In this document: positions 11,422 through 22,637 of the stretch, in pieces | How the letters are laid out: every line of letters starts with the position of its first letter | Numbering within the stretch: the stretch's first letter is position 1 | DNA from: Neurospora crassa OR74A | Taxonomy: Eukaryota; Ascomycota; Sordariomycetes; Sordariales; Sordariaceae | Length of the DNA: 64,000 nucleotides | Direction of reading: 5' to 3' | Assembly (NCBI RefSeq): GCF_000182925.2 | Contig: NC_026501.1 | Location: 1,116,001 to 1,180,000 of the forward strand | The notes under the pieces: model-generated | What the model was told of the DNA's origin: nothing | Databases searched by the model: none | The model's input: the letters and a program-made list of their open reading frames with translations, nothing else | Position numbers and translations under genes: made by a program

Positions 11422-12851
11422 TTACTCAGCAAGCTTCTGCTTGATGATCTCCTTGAGGGTGACGGCATCAGCAGCGAACTTGGAGATACCCTCGCGGAGC
11501 TTCTCGACCGCCATCTGGTCCTCGTTGAAGTCGAAGCGGAAAGTAGGCTCGCTGTTGATGTAGGTCTTCTTCTCGATCGAGAGGCTGGCGGCGTCGGCAG
11601 CGTTGAGCTTCTGGGGGACGGGAGCATCGGAGTTGAGGAGCTCCTCGAGGAGGTTGGGCTATTTTCATGTTCTGTTAGCACATATTTCTGCAAAGTATTG
11701 CAGCATGAGATGAAGATGAAGACATACGGAGATGGTCAGGTAGTCGCAGCCAGCGAGCTCAGTGATCTCGCCAATGTTACGGAAAGAGGCACCCATGACA
11801 ATGGTCTTGTAGCCGAACTTCTTGTAGTAGTTGAAGATGGTCTTGACGGAAGCCACACCGGGGTCCTCCTCCTTGGAGTAGTTCTTGCCGGTGTGAGCCT
11901 TGAACCAGTCAAGGATACGGCCGACGAAGGGGGAGATGAGGAAGGCACCGGCCTCAGCGGCGGCGATGGCCTGGGTAAGGGAGAACATGAGGGTGAGGTT
12001 GCAGTTGATGCCGTGGTCGCGCTGGAGGATCTCGGCAGCCTTGATACCCTCCCAGGTGGAGGCGATCTTGATCAGGATGCGGTCCTTGGAGATACCCTCG
12101 GCCTCGTAGAGCTGTTGGTGGCAAGGTCAGTCAGTCATTGCAAGTCTAAATCAGGGAGCCCAGTAGGCAACATATTCAGAAACACGCACCTTGATGATGT
12201 GGAGAGCCTTGTCGACGGAAGCCTTGGTGTCGAAGGAGAGAGCGGCATCGACCTCAGTGGAGACCTTGCCGGGGACGATCTCGAGAATCTTCTTGCCGAA
12301 CTGAACAAGGAGGTAGTCGAGAGCGGCATCGACCTTCTCCTCGGGGGAGCCGGGGCCCTTCTTGGCATCGGCGATGGCGGCGTCGAGGAGAGCGCCGTAC
12401 TCGGGCTTCTTGGAAGCGGCGAGAATCAGGGAGGGGTTGGTGGTGGCATCCTGGGGCTTGTACTTGGCCATGGTAGCGAAGTCGCCTGTTGGAAGCAAGA
12501 AATCGTTAGCATCATTGGAAACATGGTGATGATGTTCTGCTCCTGCATCGGAGGGGAGATGGCGGAAGAAGCTTACCTGAGTCACAGACGACAACCTATA
12601 CATTGCGCAAAGATGCAGCGGTTAGCAGCTCGTTCACCAAATTTTGTCGCAGAATACCGCAAAACAAATGCAAACAGAATGAAGCATCTCGCATCATCGC
12701 CAAATCCCATCAAATTGCGATGGTTCGTCTGGGAAGCTTCGCAAAAAGCCCCCGAATCATCGGATGAGGGGTTTGGCGGGGTACAGGGGGAAACATGAAT
12801 GACGGAACGTACAGTGCCAGTGGCCTTGAGCTGCTCGAGAGAGTTAGACAT
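11422..12851 (-). CDS. tal1: Transaldolase
   Basis: Five exons, complement(11422..11658,11728..12111,12190..12485,12577..12595,12813..12851), give 324 residues, the usual length of the family. The enzyme moves a dihydroxyacetone unit between sedoheptulose-7-phosphate and glyceraldehyde-3-phosphate in the non-oxidative pentose phosphate pathway in the cytosol. The protein starts [22 protein letters not shown] and continues [16 protein letters not shown]. The Schiff-base lysine is Lys133 in [30 protein letters not shown] and [22 protein letters not shown] are also family motifs. The first exon has 13 codons and the second only 19 nt (VVVCDS plus one base). Both are required to build the conserved N-terminus and have good splice signals (GTACGT...TAG, GTAAGC...CAG). 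Every junction keeps the frame. Confidence 0.95.
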
Positions 12852-14769
12852 TTTGGGTGGTGTGTATGAGTGAATAGTATTAGGCGTGCTTTGTTGTTGG
12901 TGTTTTGAGGGGTATCTAGCAATCAAAGAGAAAAAGTCGGTAGATGTTTTGTTGTAGAGAAGAGGAAAAGGTGGAAAGAACTTGGGAATCCGGCGAAGTT
13001 ATTGAAGGGCGAGTTCGCTTTAATCAAGTGGTGTTGGGGATGACGGGGAAAATGGCAACGTCTTGGCACGCTTCGCTAAGGTAGGACGTGAGTGGAATGC
13101 GGTGGATGGTGCTTGCAACGGAGCGAGGGGTCTTTGGTTCTTGTCCTGGTTTATTAATATGACACCTAGGGAATCCGCTTCACGGCCAAATAGCGGGGAT
13201 CTCATCACCATCGTCATAACTTTCCATCCTGGTACGCATCCTGTTTGCATATCGCCGCCGCCTCAAGTTGAGCATGGACAGTTCCTGTCAATCCAGTTCC
13301 TTGTTCGTCCCGTCTCGATGTATTCAAATACCAGCCCTGATCCTCCCTCGACTCTTTTCGTCGAGATGTTGGCCTTCTTTCTGCGCTTCTTCTGCAAGGT
13401 CCGGAAACTCTCTCGGACATCAAAGCAGCTAGTCTCATCAAGGTAGTCCCTTGATCTATCACTTCCACGCCTTCTGGGAGAAGACTCATGTGATTCTTTG
13501 CTTTGACATTTCTCACTTCTTGTTCCCCTCTTCCCGTCACAAACCGCACTTCTCCGACCATTTGCCATTTCTGGCCAGCCCGGCCAGCACGGCCAGTTTC
13601 ACAGAAGCCATGTGGCGAGTCCAAGTCATTGTTCAATCCGAGCACCCAAGGAGAGGCACCAGGCACCTCGATGGCCGCCTTCCGCCTCGGCCGCCAATGC
13701 CGAACTTTCCTCCCGGGTTCTGGTTATGGTCTTAGTTCTACGGTCCAAAGAACGAAACCGTTATCACATTTTCCTCCTGATTACAACACCTTTCATCCGG
13801 AGCATCCAACACATCGTCAATCCCGCTTCCTCATCCCAATTCGGATCCCATTCCTTCTCTTACACCACCACTGACCACGCATCAGTCAGCATTGCAGCTA
13901 AACAACAGCCACCCGTCCTTCAGGCACACCGTCGTGGGTTGCGTCCCTGCGTGGGGGTTAGTCGTTTGGGACTTTTGGGGGTGCTTTCGGGGGTTGGGGT
14001 TTTGTTAGTGCGGCGTAGCGTGAATGTTAGTGATGCCATAACGTCACGCCCAGTCTTCGCTAGTCTCGGCAGTGACCCCATTCGGATCGGCCGGGGGTGT
14101 GTGTTTACGGGGCTCCACTGCTTTTATGTCACCAGTGCAGTGACAGTCATCGATGTCGTTTTTGGAATATACTGACGCTTGCCTTCGCTGTAGATGATAG
14201 TCCTAGTATTTGAGTTGAATTCCAGTTTGGCAGAAAGTGACACCTATTAACCACCTCTTACAACAACCATATGGATCACACGCATCTCTTGATCCTTACC
14301 ATTGGGCACTTTTGACATTCTGCCATGTTTCCAGCCCCCAGGAGACTTGCGGTTCCACAGCTCGGTGCAAATGCATGGAGACGAGAGAGCTGACCAATTT
14401 ACCCGGCCACGTTTCTGACAATCCAACTGCCTTTTTATCCGGCCGGCGATTTTTACGGCGAGACTCTCACGGATCAACACCGCCATAGTCCCTACCTATT
14501 GTTAGCTCCGGCGATCGGCAGTTTCTTCTAAACCACAATTATGTATATCACTCGTCATTCAAGTTCACAAATAGACATGTTGATAGGACAAAAGACAGCG
14601 GTTGAGCATTTCGAAACCGAATCAATTATCCCTTGTTCTTTTCCCCCTTTTGATTATCATGAACACCTAAGGATATCATCTTTTGCACGCCTCCCACGCC
14701 CCCGCCTTGCCCTGCTCCTTATAGCTTGAGAAAAGCAACAAATCTCTCCGGCATAAGCATCGACAGAGC
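12852..14769. other. Intergenic, no supported gene
   Basis: About 1.9 kb between two minus-strand genes; the left part must contain the transaldolase promoter. Overlapping plus-strand frames at 13503-14175 (up to 187 codons) lack family resemblance and have an uneven composition, so I leave them uncalled. Confidence 0.4.
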
Positions 14770-17490
14770 CTAGTCCTCAGTGATATCGCCATACTCCCAC
14801 ATACCAAGACGCGTGTCCTTGGCCTGTTCTTGAGCCTTCCTGTACGACTTCAACGTCTTCTCGAACACGGGGCTCCTTTCCCACGCCTTGAGCTTCATAG
14901 GAACCATGGCGTATCCGGTCGAGAGAATCTCGCGGTTGAGAGATGAATCAGGATCCTTGGCATCCTTGGGGTCATAGATGGTAATGTAGCTGAGACCCTC
15001 CTTGTTGTCAATGTAGTCAAAGCTGCCGACGAGCTGTCTGCCTTCAGTCAGCTCGTAGATAATGTTGATGGCCTCATCAAGATAGTGAGTGGCGGAGGGA
15101 AGCTGGACGAAGGACAGGGAAGCATCAATGGCCTGGGCCTTGAGCTTCTGAACGCCAAACTGCGCGTCAAGGGGACGGAGCTTCGACCAGGGCTGCTTCT
15201 CGGAGTTACCGTAATCGATGTAGACAACCTCGGCAACCTTGGCGGAGCGGTCGTTCGACCTGACGCGAGCTCTGTACCACTCGCCATCGGCGCTGAACTG
15301 AGCAGCGACAAGCTCACCAGTCTTGGGCGCGTCAGGGAGAGACTTCTTGTTGGCAGGGTTGCTGTGGTACTTCTTGAACTCGTTCATGAGGGTAGTCAAG
15401 GCAGCAGTGCCCTGGCCGACCTCCTGGATCTTAAGCTTGCCATTGGCATCGACGTTGGTGATGACAATGTCACGGTAGTCGTTGCGCTTCTCCCGGATGG
15501 TGAGCTCAACCTCGGGGGCAGCCTGAGCAGCCTCTTCCTCCTCAGCGGCGTCCTGAGAAGGATCCCAGTCCTTCCACAGACCCTTACGAGCCTCCTTGGC
15601 ACGCTTCTCAGCGGCGTTGAGCTCGGCAGCATTACCAGACTTCTCGGCAGAGTATTGATGAACGGAAGCGAGACCCTCCTCAACAAGGAGCTTGGCAAAG
15701 CTCTCGCGGCCGATGTAAAGGTCACCAATGAAGCCGCCAACCTTGTCAATGTCGTGAACATCAATCTCGCAATCTCTCTGGTTGCAGCGTCGGTTGGCCA
15801 ACTCAAGAGCCTCGTTTCCGAAGGGCTCACCCTCCTCCTTAGGGGTGCGGCCAGCACGGGGAGCACGGATACCGGCGAGAACCAGGGTAATCTTGACACC
15901 CTCGCGAGGGATCAAGACAGTGAAGCGAGAACCGGACTTGCAGTAGTCCACAATACCGGGAACCTTCTTTTGCCTCGAGAGGGTAGAAAGCTGAAGCTTG
16001 GCTTTTTGTGCACTCTCGGACATGTCAGTGTACTGCTTGATCTTGGGGCTTTTGCCAGACCAGATACCCTTCTTCTCTTCCTTGGCCGTCTCCTGGGCAG
16101 CGAGAAGCTCGTCATAGTTGGAGGCGCGATCAGTGTCATCCTTGCGGTGCCTGATAACGGTAGCGTAGCCCTCCTGGACAAGCATCAGACCAATGTTCTT
16201 GCCGTCACGAGTGACAGTGGCAACATCACGGGCCTCAAAATCATCGGTGGCAGCCTTGGAACCGTCAATCGAGACACGAATGTGCTTGCCAATGATCTTT
16301 TTGCGCAGGAACTCCTTGGCTTCCTCTCTCCAAGGAGCCTCGGAAGGCTCACCAGCTCTGGGACCACGAATGCTGCTCAAGCTGAGCCTCTTTTCGTCGC
16401 CGGCCTTGTTCCGGACAAGGATGGTATCGGCACCGACAATCTTGGTGACAGTCACGTCGAGGTCCTTACCACCAGCAGTAGCCTTTGCAACGTGACCCTT
16501 GTGCAAGCGCAGTTGAGCGGACTGGGCCTTCTTCTCGGCAGCGCGGAGAGCAGCCATATCAGGTCCAAGGAAGACAGAGTGGAAGTCGTTGCAGCGGGCA
16601 AGGCCGTCCTGCAAGAGGAACTCGGCAATGTTGCCGTTGGGGTGAAGGATGGTAGCAACGAGCTGGCCCTGAGGGCTGGCACCGACGATCTTGACCTTCA
16701 ACTTGCGCTGAAGGAGGCGGGTCTCGACAAATCTCTTGGCCTCCTCGCCATATTCCTCGGCAGGCTGCGTCTGGCCCGTGGAGGGGTTGGTCCTGGCGGT
16801 CGATGGCGTCCTGATACCGGCAATGAGAGTCATGACCTGGTAGTGCTTCTTGTCGCTAAGGAGAAGACGGGTAAGGAGACGGTCTCCGCTAATGACCTTC
16901 TCAATGACAGCGTCCACGGTCTTGCCCTTCCACTGGTTGAGGAAATCGGGGCCACCAAGGTCGTTCTGGACCGCAATGAAGCCATCCTTGCCAGCGTGAA
17001 GGCCCTTTTGTTCGTCCTTTGCCTGGGTCTCGAGTTCCCTAAGCTTGTCGATTTTGTCGAGAGTCTCCTCGGAGTCGTCTTTCCTGCCGGCATCCTCCCT
17101 AACCTTGAGCCAGCCAGCCTTGACGGCAGCCTCTGGGAGCTCGGTTCCATCCTGGAGTTGCGCAACGCCATATTCCCTACCGGAGTTGGGGATGGTGTCT
17201 TTGGTTCCGAGTCAGCAATTGTTGGTATAGGTATAGGAGCAACTGAGGCAAGAAGAGGGGACAGCGAAAAGCTTACAGAGTACAGTGCACTTGATGGGCT
17301 TGCCGAGGGTCAGTTCCCTGAGGAACTCGCGAGACTGGAAAGCGTATGGCTCGTCGCCATCTTTGCTCAGACGGGGAGCAGTGACATAAGCGAGAGAGAA
17401 TTGGCGCTCGAGTGCTGGGTTCTTGGGGTTGGCGAGGATCAAAGTGTCGCCGCTCAGCACCGATTTTACTTGAGCGAAGAAACTAGACAT
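14770..17490 (-). CDS. snd1: Tudor-SN (SND1-like), staphylococcal nuclease repeats plus Tudor domain
   Basis: Two exons, complement(14770..17198,17277..17490), give 880 residues. The intron has donor GTAAGC and acceptor AAAG, and joining yields KCTVLYTIPNSGREYGVAQL across the junction. Tudor-SN proteins carry four staphylococcal-nuclease-like OB folds followed by a Tudor domain embedded in a fifth. They act in RNA processing, RNA stability and stress granules. Repeats are visible starting at AQVKSVLSGDTLILANPKNP, DAVIEKVISGDRLLTRLLLS, DVTVTKIVGADTILVRNKAG and GIVDYCKSGSRFTVLIPREG. The Tudor domain lies near residues 700-765 (GELVAAQFSADGEWYRARV, EVVYIDYGNSE). Length and order match the family. 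A long antisense frame covers the whole gene but is best explained by codon bias. Confidence 0.95.
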
Positions 17491-18240
17491 GGCTACAGAT
17501 GATATTTAAGGCGGGGCTCGTAAGGTAAAATGGTCGAGGGTGGTTGGAAGTATTAGGATGTTGTACTAGAAGAGGGAGGTGTTAGGAAAGTATCATAACT
17601 AATCACCTGGCAACCGAGGTGCCAACTGATATTGCATTGGTCTCCGAGTCGTCTTCGAGACTCGTGTTCTCAGGCCGATGTGCTTCCATGTCACGGTAGC
17701 CTTGGCTGGGTACTTGGATCATGCCGCGGTCCGGCCAGAAGGTACACCTCAGAGAACGAGAGGGGAAGAACCAGTGGGGGAGGTTGTCTTGCATACCTAA
17801 TAAATATAGAAAGAAAAAAGGAAACCAACAAGAGCTCAACAAGGGGAAGGAGAGCTCTGGAATCGTGATATACTACAGTAAAGCGTAGAGTTGTGATATG
17901 TAGCAGGGAGAGAATCTGCAGACGGCAAAAGAGGACGGAGAAAGTTCAAGTCGAAAGTTGAGACTCTGACCGGTTGGTGGATGGGACGGAAGCTCTCGAG
18001 ATGCGGCCACTGGCCAGTGGAACGACCTGACGGAAGGACAGCTGTCGGTGTGTCACGACTTCCCTTTGCTGGCCCAATCTGGACAGCTTTCGCCATTTCA
18101 TCTGTCCTCGCCCCATCTGAAATGTGGGGTAAAGCCCCTCAACAGCTGTTCTGGAAGCGCCTCCCCGCCAGGGGACTGGTTTCAGGGGCTGTCGCTCGGT
18201 ACTACAACACTACTTCAGCTCAGCGCTTCGATAGCAGAGG
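17491..18240. other. Intergenic, Tudor-SN upstream region
   Basis: A minus-strand frame at 17603-17794 would encode MQDNLPHWFFPSRSLRCTF onward and is preceded by a possible TAG acceptor. It could be a leader exon or a small peptide, but nothing else supports it. No other feature is visible. Confidence 0.3.
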
Positions 18241-18243
18241 GCT

Positions 18244-18257
18244 AAAGTATATATAAG
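18244..18257 (+). promoter_or_regulatory. TATA box-like element
   Basis: AAGTATATATAAGT is a strong TATA-box match about 80-150 bases before the broken 2EXR-like frame on the same strand. TATA boxes this clear are uncommon among fungal housekeeping genes, so it may mark a regulated or formerly regulated promoter. Transcription from it is not shown. Confidence 0.4.
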
Positions 18258-18334
18258 TACCCTCGACAGCCCCAGACATCTTGGCGTCTCTCATTGCACC
18301 ACAACCACCTCGGCTCTTGTTATCTGCAACCTGA

Positions 18335-18652
18335 CATGTCATCACTGAAGCCTTTCAAGGCGAGCTTCGTCTCCCACGCGAGGTTCGCTTTCGCATGTAG
18401 GAAATGATCCTCGGATTTTCAAAGGCCGCGTCAAGCACAGCAATCAGGACCATGACTAAGATTTGGCCTCTCTCCTTCAACCATTTCTTATCTCATGCGT
18501 CAAAGACCAAAGCCTTCAGCTTCAAAATGACCTCGCGAAAATTCAGATTTGACGATTTCCCAGCTTCGCCAACGCCAGGGAACTCTATATGGTCTGTACC
18601 CGTGGCCAAGACGTGCACAATCGGGCTGGCGTCGAAACTAAGTTGGAGATGA
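18335..18652 (+). pseudogene. 2EXR-like gene fragment interrupted by an in-frame TAG
   Basis: The frame is open from 18335 to a TGA at 18650-18652 except for one TAG at 18398-18400. Before it the frame reads FQGELRLPREVRFRM and after it EMILGFSKAASS. This resembles the start of the fungal 2EXR domain, whose usual pattern is F..L.LPxEhR..IWE.Al (h hydrophobic). The TAG sits exactly where the family has Trp. After about 40 codons the resemblance fades, and no matching second half of the domain is visible. An overlapping ATG at 18336 gives only 23 codons in another frame. The simplest reading is a relic of a 2EXR gene with a TGG-to-TAG change, as RIP can produce. Editing of UAG to UGG in sexual tissue is a less likely alternative because the domain also looks incomplete. 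Confidence 0.35.
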
Positions 18653-19378
18653 GACTTCCTAGTGTATACCCAGGTGAGACGTGTTGGTCGTTACTATTGG
18701 GCATGACTTGATCGTAGATAAGTATAAGATGGATATTCACGACAAGGAGAAGTTGCCAGATTGGAGGATCATACTATAGAAGCTGGGATGCTTCTGGGGT
18801 TGGAAAAGTAACTTATATGCTTAGACCTGTAGATTTAGTGAGCATAAATGATTTCCACGTAATGAAGCTTCCGTCCAATTATTTGTAACATCCATGTTCA
18901 AGAACACAGCTGTTCTCTTTTGCAAGCTTCCACTTCCGATTGCGTCGCCCGCAAACGATTGGAGCATACAAGCTGTGCTGTGACGTCCCAGCTTCCCAAG
19001 CTCCCGAGCTAGAGCTTCAAGCAAGGATCAAGCTTCATAGAATAGGAACGGTTTGGGGAAGAGCTACATATGCAGGATTCATCGACGATGACAGACAATG
19101 TTCTCAGCTTTCATATGACCAAGATACTTTGAAGCTATATAGGTAGTTGTCAATTGCGACCAGGTAAGCAGTATGAATATTTTGGTGCCAATGGCAGTAT
19201 AGCGATCGGTCTCTGCATATCAAACACTGAGTTGGATCACAATCACATTAACTTCCAAAATTGGCTGGCTTGTTTTTTTGACTTTTACAGTTTTATTTAC
19301 GCTGCTTGACAACAGACTATTTCTGGTCACATTGAAACAGTAGTCTAACAACGCAAATCATCCGACCAGTCGAGACGT
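18653..19378. other. Intergenic, no gene seen
   Basis: AT-richer stretch downstream of sod-1 and of the 2EXR-like fragment. No coding frame is supported. Confidence 0.4.
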
Positions 19379-20288
19379 TTACTGGGAGATACCAATGACG
19401 CCGCAGGCAGGGCGGGGACCGGCGTTACCAGTCTTGAGGGACTCCTCGTTGCCACCCTTGCCAAGGTCGTCAGTGCCGGCGTGGACGACAACAGTGCGCT
19501 GTTGTAAAAGTTAGCAAGAGGAAACATTGTAAGTTGTGATCTGTGGGAAAACATACGCCAATGACGCTCTCGGGGCCGATGAGCTTGACGAGGTTGTCAG
19601 TCACGGTGCCCTTGGCGTTGCCCTGGGCATCGGTCTCGATGTTGCCGAGATCACCGACGTGGCGGACCTCAGCGGTGCGGTCACCGTGGGTGGTGCCGTG
19701 GGGGTTGACTGCGGGTGGGTAAGGGCACATTGGTCAGTCTAGCGCTTTGATGATGATCACTTCCTCCCCTCTTCCACGTTACACGGTCCCCGGGCTCAGT
19801 TCACTTACAGTGAGGGCCGGCAGAGGTGCAGCCGTTGGTGTTGTCACCGAAGGTGTGGATGTGGAAGCCGCGCTTGGCGTTGGGGTCGTTGCCAGAGATG
19901 TCGTAGGTGATGGTAGTGGGAGCGGACTCGGACTCCTGCTCGAAGATCACGGTGCCCTTGACGTTAGAGTCACCACGGACGACAGCGACTGGACGAATAT
20001 GAAAGAGGTTAGCCGTACTGTCTTCTAGCCAATAATGCAGGGTCCCGGTAGCCAAAGAGGTTCTCCAAGTCCCTCTTGCGTCAATCGTCGAGGGAGGTGA
20101 CGATTGAGGTACCCATCAAGGTGTCCGGCCATGAGCAGAAAACTCGCTCAAACCAACGCGTGGGTAACCGATCCCTCCACTCGGATCGTCTGATGGCAGA
20201 TGGGTAGCCGCAAGGCAACCTCGAGAACGTGACGGTGGGATGAATGTGACGCATTGTAGACGGAATCGTGCTTACCAGCCTTGACCAT
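19379..20288 (-). CDS. sod-1: Cu/Zn superoxide dismutase
   Basis: Four exons, complement(19379..19498,19557..19708,19809..19988,20276..20288), give 154 residues, the standard length. The enzyme disproportionates superoxide in the cytosol and mitochondrial intermembrane space. The copper and zinc ligands are visible in [40 protein letters not shown] and [20 protein letters not shown]; the cysteines of the structural disulphide are in NGCTS and RPACGVIG. The first exon is only 13 nt (MVKA plus one base) and is followed by a 287-bp intron with donor GTAAGC. The deduced protein agrees with N. crassa SOD-1 as I remember it, which supports the species assignment. Confidence 0.97.
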
Positions 20289-22269
20289 TTTGACGGATTT
20301 GAAAGTGCTTGGGTAGAAGCGGTTTGTTTGGGTATCTGGAAGGTTGTGTGTTTACTGAAGCAGAAGAAGCAGCAAAGAAGATCTTGGGAGAAAAATCGGC
20401 TACGTTATACTTGAACCTGAAGAAGCGGGGAGCCACGGGGGGAACAGCAACAAGTCCGACGTCCGTCCGAGGATCGTTGGCGTCCAGGTGGGGTTCGTCA
20501 GGCAGGGGATGAACGAACCAGAACCCCGCATTGCCGTCATCTCGTTCTCGCAGTATGATTGAGTGGCGCTTACAAATTCGGCAGCAGTTCCGGCCACACT
20601 GGAAATAAAGCCGTTACATATGAGGGGTCTTGGCATTGTCATTGTCAGAACAAGGGGAAACATTGATGGAGATGATGCTGTTTTGGTACCTCAACTCGAG
20701 ACGGGAGCTTGATCCAACTTGGATGGTCTGAATTGCCAGAGAGGAGCATACTTGCTCGGCATTTTGGGGTACCGAATGTCAACGACAGCATCAGCAGCAA
20801 CAACCGAACATGACCTTTGCTAGCAAAAAGCGACCGATATGTGTGTACGACGACATCGGCCAGCACTTTGGTGTCATTGATCGCGGGGCCGTTTCACTTT
20901 CAGGCCAGCACACAATTCCATGAAGTGGGGTGCTTCCTCTGGCTTCCTTTCTGTTCGCACCATTTTGCCTTGATGCCGTTGATCCGACCATCTGATAAGA
21001 TCTTGATAACTTCGATCCCGGTTGGAGACTCACACGATAACCTCCAAAGTCTAGATTCCGAGCTGCCCATATGTATGTATAAAAGACAGACCTAGGCCGT
21101 GATCACGGTGGCTTCCATAGGGCTGAAAGCACCCGACCATGCCGAATCCCAAACAGTCCTTTGTTGGATATTGCTGCGGCAAAGCGGGAATCCGAAGGCT
21201 GAGGTATTCCCCTTCTAACACCACAGCGTTCAATGCCCGCGGTCTGCGCCAACAGTGAATACCTATGGGTAGAGACTTTGCTCGATGAGTTTAAAGCCGA
21301 TTCCTCCGGACTATAAGATATCGGCTTCGAGCAGCCGAAGAAAAGAGATGATGCACGGGACCCTTCTAAATACCTAATAAACAACGAGGTGACAGCAGCA
21401 AGTAAAACAGAGAGTTTGACAGGAGTCCCTGGCAATTGAATCAGATCCAGGGGAACCTCTCAGAAAACTCGAAGCTGATTGGTCACTTTACTCTTTCTCT
21501 GTGTGTAAACCAATTCAACAAACGCCCAGCAGCCAAGGCTGTACACGCGCTGCTTCATCATTTCGACCTGATCACTTGGCTACCCGTTTCCCTGTTTGAG
21601 GAACCATCGCTTGAATTGGTTGTCTTCTCTTTACTTTCTGAGGTAACGAGCCATATTTGATGTACTACGATTGAGCTTAGATCAGTCTCAGCCCCAATAC
21701 AGATCTGAGATGCTCTTGTGAAGATGGGATGGCGAGTGTCAGATGGGCTGGAGTGTGACGACACTCACCTCACAGTGAGCCTAGGTTATAGTGCGATAAG
21801 AGATAGCTTTGTGCCCGTTTACATCAGCGCAACTGCTTGGGAGCACAGACCAACAAGCCTTCTTTTAGAGCTGCCATTTGTTGCGTGGGCTTGCTTGCTG
21901 AGGCGCGCGGGCCTCATCACTTGCATTATGTCATTCTCCTGTAGACAGGTACTTTGGACTTGTAGCCTTAGCAGGTCGGTTGCCTCTCACGCACCTCACA
22001 AATCACACGCCAAAAGAGAGGATGCCTTGCACAATTAGTTGCACTTCGGTTTCGAAGCCTCCATCCATTCGTCTATGTTCTATCAACTGCCGTTACACCA
22101 TGACGTCTCACCACTAGGAGGCTATTCAACGGGCTCGGCTGACCCAAGTCTGGACTGGGTGTGGCTTGAACTTGTGTTCTGCGCAGGCCGCCATGCTTGA
22201 GCTGGTCTCCGTTAATTCGTCTTTAGAGCAGAAATCGACAACAGATGAATTGTCTGCTTTCTCACCCTC
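20289..22269. other. Intergenic, sod-1 promoter region; no gene seen
   Basis: Nearly 2 kb between two minus-strand genes. Several frames of 70-110 codons occur on both strands, without family resemblance or convincing splice signals. The right-hand end must hold the 3' untranslated region of the small gene at 22270. Confidence 0.4.
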
Positions 22270-22637
22270 CTATTCACGGTAAGGACTCTTGCCAAACCCG
22301 GACTCCTCCCTCATCTGATCAATTAGATCTCTGGCCTCCTCGAAGCCCTCGGGGGTAGGCTTGATCCCGTAGGAAAGCATAAACCCCTTCTTGCCGCCCC
22401 AGGGCTTGAGGTACTCGTAGTCAGACATGGGTTGGCCAGGGTTGATTTTGGAGAACTCGGTGACGCTAGAGATAGGAGGAGGGTTTAGGTCAGACCCATA
22501 GAGAAGCGAAGGTTGGGTTTTACTTACTTGGAATTGGCAGAGGATTTTCCTCCAGAGGAGCTGCTTCCTTGGACGTTGGAAGACTGACCCGTGGGGCTAC
22601 CCTTGTTGTTGTGGCTGTTTCCGTTGTCGCCAGCCAT
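22270..22637 (-). CDS. Small conserved fungal protein of unknown function
   Basis: Two exons, complement(22270..22465,22528..22637), encode 101 residues. The 62-bp intron has donor GTAAGT and acceptor TCTCTAG. Exon 1 encodes a hydrophilic Ser/Gly/Asn-rich N-terminus beginning MAGDNGNSHNNKGS. Exon 2 encodes TEFSKINPGQPMSDYEYLKP, then WGGKKGFMLSYGIKPTPEGF and a charged helical end finishing KSPYRE. I recall a similar DYEYLKP-GG--FMLSYG core in small hypothetical proteins of other filamentous fungi, but no function is known to me. The intact splice signals, frame continuity and compact core make it a real gene. It is easy to miss because neither exon has a long frame with its own ATG. Confidence 0.75.

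Noticed and set aside
11698-12798. 366-codon plus-strand frame across the transaldolase gene
   Set aside because: It runs through all internal exons and introns of transaldolase on the opposite strand; composition is an antisense artefact.
13612-14175. 187-codon plus-strand frame
   Set aside because: No family motif, abrupt composition changes and no splice support; overlaps another unrelated open frame of similar quality.
15085-17502. 805-codon open frame antisense to the Tudor-SN gene
   Set aside because: It lies wholly opposite a well-supported gene with strongly biased codons. C- or G-ending codons rarely produce stops in the opposite frame, and the translation is Leu/Gly/Val-rich without any domain.
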